DNA from: Nocardiopsis sp. CNT312
GTDB lineage: Bacteria; Actinomycetota; Actinomycetes; Streptosporangiales; Streptosporangiaceae
Direction: 5' to 3'
Assembly: GCF_000515115.1 (NCBI RefSeq)
Contig: NZ_AZXF01000027.1
Coordinates: forward strand, 1-64,000
DNA: 64,000 nucleotides
Each line of letters begins with the position of its first letter. Position 1 is the first letter of the stretch. Both the position numbers and the translations under genes were made by a program. Shown here piece by piece: positions 1 to 8,844 of the stretch. Below the pieces are notes generated by a model. The model had not been told where the DNA came from and ran no database searches. It saw nothing but the letters and a program-made list of their open reading frames with translations.

Positions 1-1
1 C

Positions 2-1276
2 TCAGGCGGACTTCTCCTCCGGACCGCCCTCCGACAACCCCCGACGCACGATCGTCGGATTCACGTGGTCCACCACCGTCTCCCCCGTAATGATCACCCG
101 ACCCACATCCTCACGCGAAGGCACCTCATACATCACCGACAACAACACCTCCTCGATGATCGCCCGCAACCCACGCGCACCCGTCCCCCGCACGATCGCC
201 TGATCCGCAATCGCCTCCAACGCCCCCTCAGTGAACTCCAACCCCACATCATCCAACTCGAACAACCGCTGATACTGCTTCACCAACGCATTGCGCGGCA
301 ACGTCAGAATCCGCACCAGCGCCGCCCGGTCCAGATCATGCACACTCGTGATCACCGGCAACCGACCCACGAACTCCGGAATCATCCCGAACTTCAACAG
401 ATCCTCCGGCATCACCTCACCCAGCAGCGCCGACTCCGCCACCTCCGACCGCGGCCGCAACACCGCGTTGAACCCCATCCCCTGCCGACCCGTCCGCGAC
501 TCGATCAACTTCTCCAACCCCGCGAACGCCCCACCACAGATGAACAACACATTGGTCGTATCGATCTGGATGAACTCCTGGTGCGGATGCTTGCGCCCCC
601 CCTGCGGCGGCACCGACGCCGTCGTCCCCTCCAGGATCTTCAACAGCGCCTGCTGCACCCCCTCACCCGACACGTCCCGCGTGATCGAGGGGTTCTCGCT
701 CTTACGCGCGACCTTGTCCACCTCGTCGATGTAGATGATCCCCGTCTCGGCCTTCTTCACGTCGTAGTCGGCCGCCTGGATCAACTTCAACAGGATGTTC
801 TCCACATCCTCGCCCACATACCCCGCCTCGGTCAGCGCCGTGGCGTCGGCGATCGCGAACGGCACGTTCAGGATCCGCGCCAGCGTCTGCGCCAACAGCG
901 TCTTGCCCGACCCCGTCGGACCCAGCAGCAAGATGTTGGACTTGGCGATCTCCACACCCTCCTCGCCCGGACGCTCCCCCTCCGACCGCACACGCTTGTA
1001 GTGGTTGTACACCGCCACCGACAACGCCTTCTTCGCCGCGTCCTGACCAATCACGTACGAGTCCAGAAACTCGTAGATCTCCCGCGGCTTCGGCAGACTG
1101 TCCCAGGCCAGTTCGGTGGTGTCGGCGAGTTCCTCTTCGATGATCTCGTTGCACAGGTCGATGCACTCATCGCAGATGTACACGCCGGGGCCGGCGATGA
1201 GCTTCTTCACCTGTTTCTGGCTCTTGCCGCAGAACGAGCACTTCAGCAGGTCCCCGCCGTCACCGATGCGTGCCAC
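2..1276 (-). CDS. clpX: ATP-dependent Clp protease ATP-binding subunit ClpX
   Basis: Cytosolic AAA+ unfoldase that recognises substrates and feeds them into the ClpP chamber. The N-terminal zinc domain has its four ligands (Cys13, Cys16, Cys35, Cys38). Walker A (GPTGSGKT) is at about 119-126, Walker B (YIDEVDK) follows, and the sensor-2 stretch GARGLR is near the C-terminus, so this is a complete ~424-residue ClpX. I chose the GTG at 1276 because GAGGAG lies 7 bases upstream and the protein then begins as other actinobacterial ClpX do ([15 protein letters not shown]); the open frame continues to 1321 without a better site. The stop codon is right at the window edge. It is the last gene of the tig-clpP1-clpP2-clpX run, but 282 bases separate it from clpP2, so it probably has its own promoter. 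Confidence 0.97.
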   Translation of the reverse strand: MARIGDGGDLLKCSFCGKSQKQVKKLIAGPGVYICDECIDLCNEIIEEELADTTELAWDSLPKPREIYEFLDSYVIGQDAAKKALSVAVYNHYKRVRSEGERPGEEGVEIAKSNILLLGPTGSGKTLLAQTLARILNVPFAIADATALTEAGYVGEDVENILLKLIQAADYDVKKAETGIIYIDEVDKVARKSENPSITRDVSGEGVQQALLKILEGTTASVPPQGGRKHPHQEFIQIDTTNVLFICGGAFAGLEKLIESRTGRQGMGFNAVLRPRSEVAESALLGEVMPEDLLKFGMIPEFVGRLPVITSVHDLDRAALVRILTLPRNALVKQYQRLFELDDVGLEFTEGALEAIADQAIVRGTGARGLRAIIEEVLLSVMYEVPSREDVGRVIITGETVVDHVNPTIVRRGLSEGGPEEKSA

Positions 1277-1522
1277 CCGGCCACTCCTCACCACTAGGGC
1301 CGCCCCGTCGGCCCCGCTCACGCGAACGCTCGGGAGCCCGTTTCCGCGGTCCCGTCCACGATCACGGCGAAGGACAGGGCGATCTGTGTGTCGCTCTTCG
1401 TCAGACTAAGCGAAAAACCGGACCGGCTTCACCACCAGGCTGTCCCAGGCGGGTCAAAAGACCGGTCCGGCTTCTCGGATATGCGGCCCGCAGGGCCCTC
1501 ACGGGGCCCCAGGGGCCAGGGC

Positions 1523-1542
1523 CGGTTCGCGCTTGCGAACCG
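1523..1542 (-). terminator. perfect hairpin after clpP2
   Basis: An 8-bp perfect inverted repeat (CGGTTCGC / GCGAACCG) with a 4-base loop lies 17 bases beyond the clpP2 stop codon. It has no T-run. It may end the clpP1-clpP2 transcript. It also contains GTTCGC-N4-GCGAAC, which resembles a ClgR operator, but the spacer is shorter than the 5-6 bases expected. Confidence 0.4.
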
Positions 1543-1558
1543 CTCGGCCCGGGTGCCG

Positions 1559-2215
1559 CTACTTCATGGACGCCTTGCGGTAGGGCAGGACGAAGTCGAT
1601 CAGACCGTACTCGACCGCTTCCTCGGAGGTGAGGATCTTGTCGCGCTCGATGTCCTTGGACACCTGTTCGGCCGTGCGCCCCGTGTGCCGGGCCAGGGTG
1701 GTCTCCAACTGGCTGCGGATCCGGGTGATCTCGTTGGCCTGGATCTCGATGTCGCTGGCCTGGCCGTGCATGCCCTCGGTCGCGGGCTGGTGGATGAGGA
1801 TCCGGGCGTTGGGCAGCGCACCGCGCTTGCCCTTGGTCCCGCCCGCCAGCAGGATCGCCGCCGCCGAGGCGGCCTGGCCGATGCAGACCGTCTGGATGTC
1901 GGGGCGCACGAACTGCATCGTGTCGTAGATGGCCATCAGCGAGGTGAACGAGCCACCCGGCGAGTTGATGTACATCTGGATGTCGCGGTCGGAGTCGAGC
2001 TGTTCGAGCGTGATGAGCTGCGCCATCAGGTCGTTGGCCGACGTGTCGTCGATCTGGACGCCGACGAAGATGATCCGCTCCTCGAAGAGCTTGTTGTACG
2101 GATTCATCTCCTTGACGCCGTACGACGTCCGCTCCACGTAGGACGGCAGGACGTAGCGGCTTTGGGGGGCCATCGAGGCCGCGCCGCCGATGAGACTGGG
2201 ATTGAACTCGGTCAT
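1559..2215 (-). CDS. clpP2: ATP-dependent Clp protease proteolytic subunit 2 (ClpP2)
   Basis: Serine peptidase subunit that in actinobacteria forms a mixed tetradecamer with ClpP1 and is served by ClpX or ClpC. The catalytic triad is visible: Ser117 in GQAASAAA, His142 in LIHQP, Asp191 in IERDK. The oligomer and substrate-groove motif MYINSPGG is at 81-88. Length is about 218 residues, normal for the family. The ATG at 2215 is preferred over one at 2233 because GGAAGG is placed 6-7 bases upstream. It starts 49 bases after the clpP1 stop, so the two subunits are most likely made from one transcript. Confidence 0.96.
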   Translation of the reverse strand: MTEFNPSLIGGAASMAPQSRYVLPSYVERTSYGVKEMNPYNKLFEERIIFVGVQIDDTSANDLMAQLITLEQLDSDRDIQMYINSPGGSFTSLMAIYDTMQFVRPDIQTVCIGQAASAAAILLAGGTKGKRGALPNARILIHQPATEGMHGQASDIEIQANEITRIRSQLETTLARHTGRTAEQVSKDIERDKILTSEEAVEYGLIDFVLPYRKASMK

Positions 2216-2264
2216 TTCACGCCTTCCACGCACTACGCCGTTCCTGGAACCAGGTCCGACGGGA

Positions 2265-2906
2265 TCAACTCCGGACAGGTCCCTCGGTCACGTCGAGGGT
2301 GCCCTCGAGGACCTCGTCGATGAAGCCGTACTCCTTGGCCTCCTGGGCGGTGAACCAGCGGTCGCGGTCGGCGTCCTTCTCGATCTGCTCCGGGGCCTGC
2401 CCGGTGTGCTCGGCGATCTTGCCGATGAACATCTTCTTCACGTAGAGGAGCTGATCGGCCAGGATGCGGATGTCGGAGGCGGTACCCCCGATGCCGCCGG
2501 AGGGCTGGTGCATCATCACGCGCGTGTGCGGAAGGGCGTAGCGCTTGCCCGGAGCGCCGGAGCACAGGAGCATCTGGCCCATGGAGGCGGCCAGACCGAT
2601 GCCCACCGTGCGCACGTCGTTGGGGATGTACTGCATGACGTCGTAGATCGCCATACCGGCCGTGACGGAACCGCCCGGTGAATTGATGTACATCGTGATG
2701 TCCCGGTGGCGGTCCTCCGCGGACAACAGCAGGAGTTCACCCACCAGGCGGTTGGCGATCTCGTCGTCCACCTGGTCACCGAGAAATACGATTCGCTGGC
2801 GCAGCAGGCGCTGAGGCGTCTGCTCCATAAAAGGGGAAAACTGCGACTCCGACGTACGGGCGTCGAATCGCGGGGACTCTTCAAAGGTCGGCGGCACTCT
2901 CGTCAC
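2265..2906 (-). CDS. clpP1: ATP-dependent Clp protease proteolytic subunit 1 (ClpP1)
   Basis: Partner peptidase subunit of ClpP2. The active-site serine is in GLAASMGQ, the histidine in MMHQP, and the aspartate in the DADRDRW stretch; MYINSPGG is also present. The frame is open to 3035, but a start there would put a candidate ClgR operator (2986-3002) inside the gene. GTG codons at 2906 and 2897 behind GGAG/AGGTGA give proteins of 213 or 210 residues, nearer the usual ~200-220. An ATG at 2828 lacks a ribosome site and would remove the N-terminal axial loop. The exact start is therefore uncertain. It lies between tig and clpP2 on the same strand. Confidence 0.93.
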   Translation of the reverse strand: MTRVPPTFEESPRFDARTSESQFSPFMEQTPQRLLRQRIVFLGDQVDDEIANRLVGELLLLSAEDRHRDITMYINSPGGSVTAGMAIYDVMQYIPNDVRTVGIGLAASMGQMLLCSGAPGKRYALPHTRVMMHQPSGGIGGTASDIRILADQLLYVKKMFIGKIAEHTGQAPEQIEKDADRDRWFTAQEAKEYGFIDEVLEGTLDVTEGPVRS

Positions 2907-2985
2907 CTGCTCCGGAATCGAAACGGTTGCGACTACTGCCGACACTAACGCCGACAGAGCCTGTGCTCGTCCGGATCCCGTCCCT

Positions 2986-3002
2986 GTTCGCTTTGAGCGC
3001 AG
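2986..3002 (-). promoter_or_regulatory. candidate ClgR operator upstream of clpP1
   Basis: The sequence GTTCGCTTTGAGCGCAG fits the ClgR operator pattern known from Streptomyces and Corynebacterium (GTTCGCY, short spacer, RGCG). The left half matches completely; the right half ends GCGCAG where GCGAAC would be ideal. It is 80-90 bases upstream of the likely clpP1 start, where ClgR activates clpP1P2 in Streptomyces. No clgR gene is in this window. Confidence 0.55.
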
Positions 3003-3107
3003 GGTGACCGCGGGCCGACGGGGCCGTTGCGCCACGGCGACCGCACGGACAACGGGCCCCGACCGGCACTGCTGCCGACGGGGCCCGTGAACGCCGCAGG
3101 GGCGGAC

Positions 3108-4538
3108 CTACTTGGCGTCCTCACCGCTCTCGGAGCCCTCAACCGCGGGCTCCTCACCGGCGGTCTCGGCCGCGGCGGCAGCGGCGGCCTTCGCGGCCTC
3201 CTCCACGGCCCGCTCGTCCGACGCGCCGGGGCGCTCCGGCGGCTCGACGGTCTTGCCGTCCTCGTCGGTGATCACGGCCTCGGCCAGGACCAGGTCCATG
3301 GCCTTGCCGCGGACGACCTCGGTGAAGGCGACACGGATCTGGTTCGACTCGACCAGGTGCTGGGCGAGCTGGTCCGGGCTCACGCCCATTCGCTGGGCCT
3401 GGTCGAACACGTACTGGCTGAGCTCGCCCTGGTCGGCCGTGAGGTTCTCCTCGATGGCCAACTGGTCGAGGATGAACCCGGCCTTGACCGCGGAGCGGGC
3501 GCCGGTGCTCAGCTCCTCGTCGAACTCCTCCTCGGTCTTCTCCTGGGACTCCAGGTAGGCCTCCTTGGTGAGGCCGCTCTGGGCGAGCTGCTGCTCCAGG
3601 CTCTGGCGGCGGCGGTCGACCTCCTCGTCCACCACCGAGTCCGGCAGCGGGATGTCGACCGACTCGATCAGCTTCTCCAGGGCCTGGTCACGGGCCGAGG
3701 AGAGCTGCTGGAGGCGGCGGACCTCGCCCATGCGCTTGCGAACGTCGTCGCGCAGCTCACCGATCGTGTCGAACTCGCTGGCGAGCTGGGCGAACTCGTC
3801 GTCCAGCTCGGGCAGCTCCTTGACCTTCACGCTGTGCACGGTGACGGTGACGTCAGCCTCCGTACCCTCGTGCTCACCGCCCACCAGAGTGGTCTTGAAG
3901 GTCTCCTCGCCGCCGGCCGCCATACCGCGCAGGGTCTCGTCGAGGCCCTCCAGCATGGTGTTGGTACCCACCTCGTAGGAGTAGCCGCTGACGGCCACGT
4001 CCTCCAGGGGCTCGCCGTCGACCGCGGCGGACAGGTCGATCGAGAGGTGGTCGCCGTCCTCGATCGGGCGTTCGACGCCGGTCAGGGTGGAGAAGCGCTC
4101 GCGCAGCGTCCCGACCTGCTCCTCGACCTGCTCGTCGGTCACCTCGGCGCTGTCCACGGTCACCGCGATGCCCTTGTAGTCCTTGACCTCGAACTTGGGG
4201 CGGACGTCGACCTCGGCGGTGAAGGCGAGCTCGTCGTGGTCCTCCAGCTTGGTGACCTCGACGTCGGGCTGTCCGAGGGCGAAGAGCTCCTCCTTCTGGA
4301 CGGCCTCGTTGTAGAGCTCGGGAACGGCGTGGTTCACCGCTTCGCTGATCACCGCGCCGCGGCCGACGTAGCGGTCGATCAGCCGCGCCGGCGCCTTACC
4401 CGGGCGGAAGCCCTTGATCCGGACCTGCTTGGCGAGCGACTTGTACGTCACGTCGAAAGCGTGCTCGAGCTCCTCGAAGGGGACCTCGATGGTCAGCTTG
4501 ACCCGGGTCGGGCTCAGCTCCTCGACATCGGTCTTCAC
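3108..4538 (-). CDS. tig: trigger factor (ribosome-bound chaperone, peptidyl-prolyl isomerase)
   Basis: Chaperone that docks at the ribosomal exit tunnel and folds nascent chains. The N-terminal ribosome-binding domain has the signature GFRPGKAP at about residues 43-50. An FKBP-type isomerase domain occupies roughly 150-240 and a helical C-terminal chaperone domain follows. The last ~45 residues are rich in Ala and Glu, as in other actinobacterial trigger factors. Length is 476 residues. The GTG start has AGGAG 8-9 bases upstream. It is the first of the four proteostasis genes on this strand. Confidence 0.97.
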   Translation of the reverse strand: MKTDVEELSPTRVKLTIEVPFEELEHAFDVTYKSLAKQVRIKGFRPGKAPARLIDRYVGRGAVISEAVNHAVPELYNEAVQKEELFALGQPDVEVTKLEDHDELAFTAEVDVRPKFEVKDYKGIAVTVDSAEVTDEQVEEQVGTLRERFSTLTGVERPIEDGDHLSIDLSAAVDGEPLEDVAVSGYSYEVGTNTMLEGLDETLRGMAAGGEETFKTTLVGGEHEGTEADVTVTVHSVKVKELPELDDEFAQLASEFDTIGELRDDVRKRMGEVRRLQQLSSARDQALEKLIESVDIPLPDSVVDEEVDRRRQSLEQQLAQSGLTKEAYLESQEKTEEEFDEELSTGARSAVKAGFILDQLAIEENLTADQGELSQYVFDQAQRMGVSPDQLAQHLVESNQIRVAFTEVVRGKAMDLVLAEAVITDEDGKTVEPPERPGASDERAVEEAAKAAAAAAAETAGEEPAVEGSESGEDAK

Positions 4539-4768
4539 GGGGCGGTACTCCTAGGTTTGCCGGCTGGTGTCCGCGTCGGCCCGCGCAAGCGCCACGCACA
4601 GGGGCGACAGGCACGCGCGCACCCCGCGACACGTCTGGTGACCGCGTTTCACTGGGGTGCCCTGCGACGGGCTGGGACTTACAGTTTCCTGCTGATCGCA
4701 CCAAGTCTAGGGCAGACAGACAGGAGGCCGAGGCGTGCGGCCACGGGCCGCCGCCACGGTGGTCTCGT

Positions 4769-4842
4769 CGGGGTGGCGGGATTCGAACCCGCGGCCTCAT
4801 GCTCCCAAAGCATGCGCGCTAACCAAGCTGCGCCACACCCCG
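4769..4842 (-). tRNA. tRNA-Pro (TGG)
   Basis: A 74-nt cloverleaf reads on the minus strand with 7-bp acceptor arms CGGGGTG / CACCCCG, a T-arm GGGTTCGAATCCC and the anticodon loop CTTTGGGAG, giving anticodon TGG. The CCA end is not encoded. It is read towards tig. Confidence 0.96.
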
Positions 4843-4958
4843 TGCACCTCACGCCGCCCCGCACCACGGATGGGAGGTGCGAGCAGCGCTCCGGAGACTG
4901 TACTCTTGTCTCCGTCGGCTCCACGAGTCTAGAGGAAACTCAAGGGCTCTGGCGCCAC

Positions 4959-5029
4959 GCGGGCGTAGTTCAATGGTAGAACTCCAGCCTTCCAAGCTGG
5001 CCATGCGGGTTCGATTCCCGTCGCCCGCT
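4959..5029 (+). tRNA. tRNA-Gly (TCC)
   Basis: A 71-nt cloverleaf with acceptor GCGGGCG / CGCCCGC, T-arm GGGTTCGATTCCC and anticodon loop CTTCCAAG (anticodon TCC). Only CC of the CCA end follows. It diverges from the tRNA-Pro gene. Its last bases are also the first bases of a 79-bp tandem duplication. Confidence 0.96.
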
Positions 5030-5190
5030 CCGTTTTAGGAGCGCCGTGTGCCCCCGGCACCACAGCACTCCGCCACCCCACCCGGGGGACGACCCCCAAA
5101 CCCCCGCTCCGTTTCAGGAGCGCCGTGTGCCCCCGGCACCACAGCACTCCGCCACCCCACCCGGGGGACGACCCCCGAACCCCCGCTCCG
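5027..5190 (+). repeat. two 79-bp tandem repeats starting at the 3' end of tRNA-Gly
   Basis: Units at 5027-5105 and 5106-5184 are almost identical, and the first bases of a third unit follow. Each unit begins with a small hairpin (GCTCC, 6-base loop, GGAGC) and contains a C/G-rich stretch with facing CCCGGGGG and CCCCCGG runs. It probably duplicates the terminator of tRNA-Gly. The open frames across it are proline-rich artefacts. Confidence 0.85.
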
Positions 5191-5375
5191 CGCACCCCCG
5201 GTTCCGGGTGTTCCACGACCCCCTCAGCACGCTAAGCCCGCAGCGGCCGCCATTGTGGCCGGATCCGGCCCCGCCACGCGGAATAGCCCGTCACAGGGGA
5301 TACGTTGATCCTGCGGACAGGCCCGCCGACCGACCTGGTGCGGGCACCCTCGAATCTGCGGTGGAACGGGGACCG

Positions 5376-5876
5376 ATGACGGACACGAACGCGGACGACG
5401 CGCACCGTCCCCTCAGCGCACACTGGTTCAGGACCACGGAGCCGCCCCGCCGGCCGGTCGTGGTCACCGGCGCGTTCGACGTCCTGCACGTCGGCCACGT
5501 CCGCTTCCTCCAGAGCATCGCCGAACGCGGTCTCCCCCTGGCCGTCGGCATCGAGTCCGACGAGCGCGTCCACGCCTGGAAGGGCCCCGGACGGCCGATC
5601 AACCCCGCCCAGGAGCGCGCCGAGACCGTCGCCGCCCTCTCCTGTGTGACGGCCTCCTTCGTGGTCGAGGGACCACCCGGGGTGGCCGACTGGGCCTCCT
5701 ACGCCGAACTCCTGCGCCCCCTGGCGCCCGCCGCCCTGGCCTACACCGCCGGCGACCGGTACGCCCAAGCCAAGATCCGCGGCGCCGACGCGCTGAACGC
5801 CCAGGCGTGGGAGCTGCCCTTCACCCCCGGCCGGTCCACCACCGCGGCACTGGGCCGCCTCGCGCATACGCTCTGA
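5376..5876 (+). CDS. cytidylyltransferase-like nucleotidyltransferase
   Basis: A 166-residue Rossmann-type nucleotidyltransferase of the HxGH family (cytidylyl- or adenylyl-transferases such as RfaE/HldE C-domain, TagD, CoaD). The nucleotide-binding motif HVGH is at 38-41, in the context TGAFDVLHVGH. The second family motif near the C-terminus is only loosely recognisable (GRSTTAAL, ~152-159). I chose the ATG at 5376, where the recognisable domain begins; the open frame upstream is the proline-rich repeat. The substrate cannot be told from sequence. It is followed by an ABC exporter with 106 bases between them. Confidence 0.82.
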   Translation: MTDTNADDAHRPLSAHWFRTTEPPRRPVVVTGAFDVLHVGHVRFLQSIAERGLPLAVGIESDERVHAWKGPGRPINPAQERAETVAALSCVTASFVVEGPPGVADWASYAELLRPLAPAALAYTAGDRYAQAKIRGADALNAQAWELPFTPGRSTTAALGRLAHTL

Positions 5877-5982
5877 ACACGGCGCGGAAACCGATAGCCT
5901 CTCCCGGGGTCCGCCCCGGGAAGCGTCCGGTGCGCCCCGGTGTTGACCCACAAGTGATCTCGCGAGGAGGACGGCTCCGCCC

Positions 5983-7845
5983 ATGATGCAAGGCAGGCCG
6001 CTGAGGAGTCTGATCGACGACGGAAGCGCCAAGGGCCAGGACCTGCCCCCGGGCATCACCCGCCGCGTGGTCTCTTACGCCCGTCCGCACCGGCGGAAGA
6101 TCACGGCGTTCGTCCTGGTCACCATGGTGGGATCGGCTGTCGTGGTGGCCAACCCGCTGCTGCTGCGGGCCATCATCGACCAGGGCATCCTGCCGGGGAA
6201 CACCACCCTGGTGGTGTGGCTCGCGGCCGCCGCGGCCGCTCTGGCGGTGGTGGAGAGCGCGCTGACCCTGTCGGGCCGGTGGCTGTCCGCGCGCATCGGT
6301 GAGGGCGTCATCTACAACCTCCGCACCGAGGTGTTCCGCCATGTCCAGCGGATGCCGCTGTCCTTCTTCACCCGCACGCAGACCGGCTCGCTCATCAGTC
6401 GGCTGAACACCGACGTGGTGGGCGCGCAGCGGGCGATCACCTCGGTCCTGCAGTCGGTGGTGTCCAACCTCATCAGCGCCACCGCCGTCATCGTCACGAT
6501 GTTCGCCCTGTCCTGGCAGGTGACGCTCGTGGCGCTGGCCCTGGTGCCCCTGTTCGTCGTACCCGCCAAGGTCATCGGCCGCAGACTGGCCGTTGTCACC
6601 CGGGAGGGGATGGAGAACAACGCCGCGATGAGCTCGCTGATGACCGAGCGGTTCAACGTCGGCGGAGCGATGCTCGTCAAGCTGTACGGGCGGCCGGACG
6701 AGGAGGCGTCGGGCTTCGAACGGCACGCGGGCCGGGTCCGCGACCTCGGTGTGCGCCAAGCCATGTTCGGCTCCCTGCTGTTCAGCCTCATGGGCCTGAT
6801 CACGGCCCTGGCCATGGCCATGGTCTACGGCGTCGGCGGCGTTCTCGCCGTCGGCGGCGCGTTCGAGGTGGGCACCCTGGTCGCGCTGACCACACTGCTC
6901 ACCCGCCTGTACGGGCCCGTCACCACGCTGTCCAACGTGCACGTGGAGATCATGACGGCCCTGGTCTCCTTCGACCGGGTCTTCGAGGTCCTCGACCTGG
7001 AGCCGGGTATCAGGGAGAGCCCGGACGCCCGTCCGGTCCCCGAGGGGCCGGCCGCGGTGGAGTTCGACGGTGTGTCCTTCCGCTACACCGGCTCGGAGGA
7101 CCTCTCGGTCGCCTCTCTGGAACTCACCCCGCAGGCGGTCGCAGAGGCCGAGGACACCGAGGTTCTGAGCGAGGTCTCCTTCCGCGCCGAACCCGGGACG
7201 ATGGTCGCCCTGGTGGGGCCCTCCGGAGCGGGCAAGAGCACACTGACCCACCTGGTGTCGCGGCTGTACGACCCCTCCGAGGGCAGTGTCCGCATCGGCG
7301 GGCTCGACCTGCGTGAGGCCACCGGCGACTCGCTCCGGAGGTCGGTGGGCGTGGTCACCCAGGACGCCCAACTGTTCCACGACACGGTCGGTGCGAACCT
7401 GCGCTACGCCCGTCCGGGAGCCACCGACGAGGAGTTGGAGCGGGTGCTGCGCCTGGCCCGGTTGGGGCCGCTCCTGGAGCAGTTGCCCCACGGGCTGGAC
7501 ACCATGGTGGGCGATCGCGGGTACCGGCTCTCCGGCGGTGAGAAGCAGCGGCTGGCCATCGCGCGCCTGCTGCTGAAGGAGCCGTCGGTGGTGGTGCTGG
7601 ACGAGGCCACGGCCCATCTGGACTCGGAGTCGGAGGCGGCGGTGCAGGAGGCTCTGGCGGCGGCGCTCAAGGGGCGGACGTCCCTGGTGATCGCGCACCG
7701 GCTGGCGACCGTGCGGGAGGCGGACCAGATCCTGGTGCTGGAGGACGGGCGGATCCTGGAGCGCGGCACGCACGAGGACCTGTTGGAGCGGGGCGGGCTG
7801 TACACGGCGCTGTACCGGACGCAGTTCGCCCCGCAGCGCGGCTGA
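5983..7845 (+). CDS. ABC transporter, fused permease and ATPase
   Basis: A 620-residue exporter-type half-transporter that should work as a dimer in the cytoplasmic membrane. Residues ~30-330 hold six hydrophobic segments (type I exporter domain). The ATPase domain has Walker A GPSGAGKST near 412, a Q-loop, the signature LSGGEKQR near 516, Walker B VVLDEATAHLD near 536 and an H-loop IAHR near 570. A short insertion (~365-390, TGSEDLSVASLELTP) separates the first ATPase strands from the rest of the domain. GAGGAGG lies upstream of the ATG-ATG start. The transported compound is unknown; lipids, peptides or drugs are all possible for this family. Confidence 0.9.
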   Translation: MMQGRPLRSLIDDGSAKGQDLPPGITRRVVSYARPHRRKITAFVLVTMVGSAVVVANPLLLRAIIDQGILPGNTTLVVWLAAAAAALAVVESALTLSGRWLSARIGEGVIYNLRTEVFRHVQRMPLSFFTRTQTGSLISRLNTDVVGAQRAITSVLQSVVSNLISATAVIVTMFALSWQVTLVALALVPLFVVPAKVIGRRLAVVTREGMENNAAMSSLMTERFNVGGAMLVKLYGRPDEEASGFERHAGRVRDLGVRQAMFGSLLFSLMGLITALAMAMVYGVGGVLAVGGAFEVGTLVALTTLLTRLYGPVTTLSNVHVEIMTALVSFDRVFEVLDLEPGIRESPDARPVPEGPAAVEFDGVSFRYTGSEDLSVASLELTPQAVAEAEDTEVLSEVSFRAEPGTMVALVGPSGAGKSTLTHLVSRLYDPSEGSVRIGGLDLREATGDSLRRSVGVVTQDAQLFHDTVGANLRYARPGATDEELERVLRLARLGPLLEQLPHGLDTMVGDRGYRLSGGEKQRLAIARLLLKEPSVVVLDEATAHLDSESEAAVQEALAAALKGRTSLVIAHRLATVREADQILVLEDGRILERGTHEDLLERGGLYTALYRTQFAPQRG

Positions 7846-7863
7846 GGCGCAGACCTCCACGCC

Positions 7864-8361
7864 TTACTTCTTGCTCTTACTCTTCTTGGCCTTCTTCTTG
7901 CCCTTGTCCTTCTTGGCCGCCTTCTCCCGGTCCTTCTTGCGCTTCTGCTTGGCGGCCTTGGAGCGCTCGGGCCTCTTGCGCTTCTTGGGCTTCCTGGCGT
8001 TCTTGGAGGTGACGTGGTCGGCCAGCTCCGCGGGCAGGGGCGCCAGGCCGGGGCCGCCCTCGAAGATCCAGCTGTCGATCGCCTCGACCAGCGCGTCCTC
8101 GGTGACCTCCCCGAGCCACACGGGTCGGCCGCCCGCCGACCGGCCCTCCCCCGAGGGCTGGACGACCACCACGTTGCGCTGGAAGCAGATCCCCAGGCAC
8201 TTGCTGGTGCGGACCGGGACGGTGCGCCCGGAGCGGTCGTCGATGGCGCTGAGCCTGGCGAGCTGGGCCTTGTGGTCCACGCCCGGGACCTTCTTCCTGG
8301 TCCCGCAGCAGCAGCCGCGACAGACCGTGAGCCGGCACGGGCCCGTACTGGTCGCACTCAC
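7864..8361 (-). CDS. (2Fe-2S) ferredoxin domain protein with a lysine-rich tail
   Basis: A 165-residue protein. Its first ~115 residues fit the thioredoxin-like [2Fe-2S] ferredoxin family of actinobacteria: CRGCCCG near the N-terminus, then CLGIC about 40 residues later, then a hydrophobic VVVVQPS strand. These cysteines are the likely cluster ligands. The last ~50 residues are almost only Lys, Arg, Ala and Ser and should be disordered and strongly positive. The start is a GTG and the ribosome site is not clear. It is convergent with the ABC exporter, 18 bases apart. The electron-transfer partner is unknown. Confidence 0.75.
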   Translation of the reverse strand: MSATSTGPCRLTVCRGCCCGTRKKVPGVDHKAQLARLSAIDDRSGRTVPVRTSKCLGICFQRNVVVVQPSGEGRSAGGRPVWLGEVTEDALVEAIDSWIFEGGPGLAPLPAELADHVTSKNARKPKKRKRPERSKAAKQKRKKDREKAAKKDKGKKKAKKSKSKK

Positions 8362-8538
8362 ACCCGCACCACCTCAGGTTCGCCCTACCTCAGCAGCGTA
8401 ACCTCACGCCGCACCGGACCCGACCGTCCGAGACGCCGTATCAGCAGGTCGCGGCGGTGGTATCAGCGCGGAGAAGGGTGGGGGCGGCGTGTCCCGCGCA
8501 CGGTCCGCCGCCCCCGCCCCTCGGCGGTCGCATGCCTT

Positions 8539-8739
8539 CTACGCGTCCTTGTCCCCCTGGGCGCGCTTGCGCAGGTAGTCCGTAGCGGCTCCGGCTCCCT
8601 TGTCGATCTTGTCGTCGTGGGTTCCGCCGGTGGCCTTCTTCGCGGCGTCGGCCGCCTTGTCGACCGCGGACTCCGTCTTGTCGGGGTGGTCACCCGCCGT
8701 CTTCTTCAGGCGGTTGATCGCATCTCTGATACCGGACAT
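8539..8739 (-). CDS. MT0933-like antitoxin family protein (orphan)
   Basis: A 66-residue, very hydrophilic protein rich in Lys, Asp and Ala (KTAGDHPDKTESAVDKAADAA). It fits the small actinobacterial family annotated as MT0933-like antitoxin (Rv0909-type). AGGGGGA precedes the ATG by 4-5 bases. No toxin-like gene is next to it, so an antitoxin role is doubtful here. It may be a stress-associated or DNA-binding small protein. Confidence 0.65.
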   Translation of the reverse strand: MSGIRDAINRLKKTAGDHPDKTESAVDKAADAAKKATGGTHDDKIDKGAGAATDYLRKRAQGDKDA

Positions 8740-8844
8740 GGAATCCCCCTAGATCCGTGCCTGCTCCTACCGCGATACCCGTTTCACCTGCGTTTCATGC
8801 GGAGAGCGCTGATCCGGGAACGGTGTGTGCGGGTGACGGAGCCG

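Noticed and set aside
65-1297. 410-codon plus-strand frame over clpX
   Set aside because: It is antisense to a certain ClpX and its product is His/Arg/Pro low complexity, as expected of a GC-rich shadow.
1523-1542. Second ClgR operator next to clpX
   Set aside because: The halves match, but the spacer is 4 bases rather than 5-6 and it sits right behind clpP2, where a terminator is the simpler reading.
3027-4979. 650-codon plus-strand frame over tig
   Set aside because: Shadow of trigger factor; it also runs through the tRNA-Pro gene.
5027-5190. CRISPR-like look of the 79-bp repeats
   Set aside because: Two full units that touch each other with no unique spacers; no cas genes.
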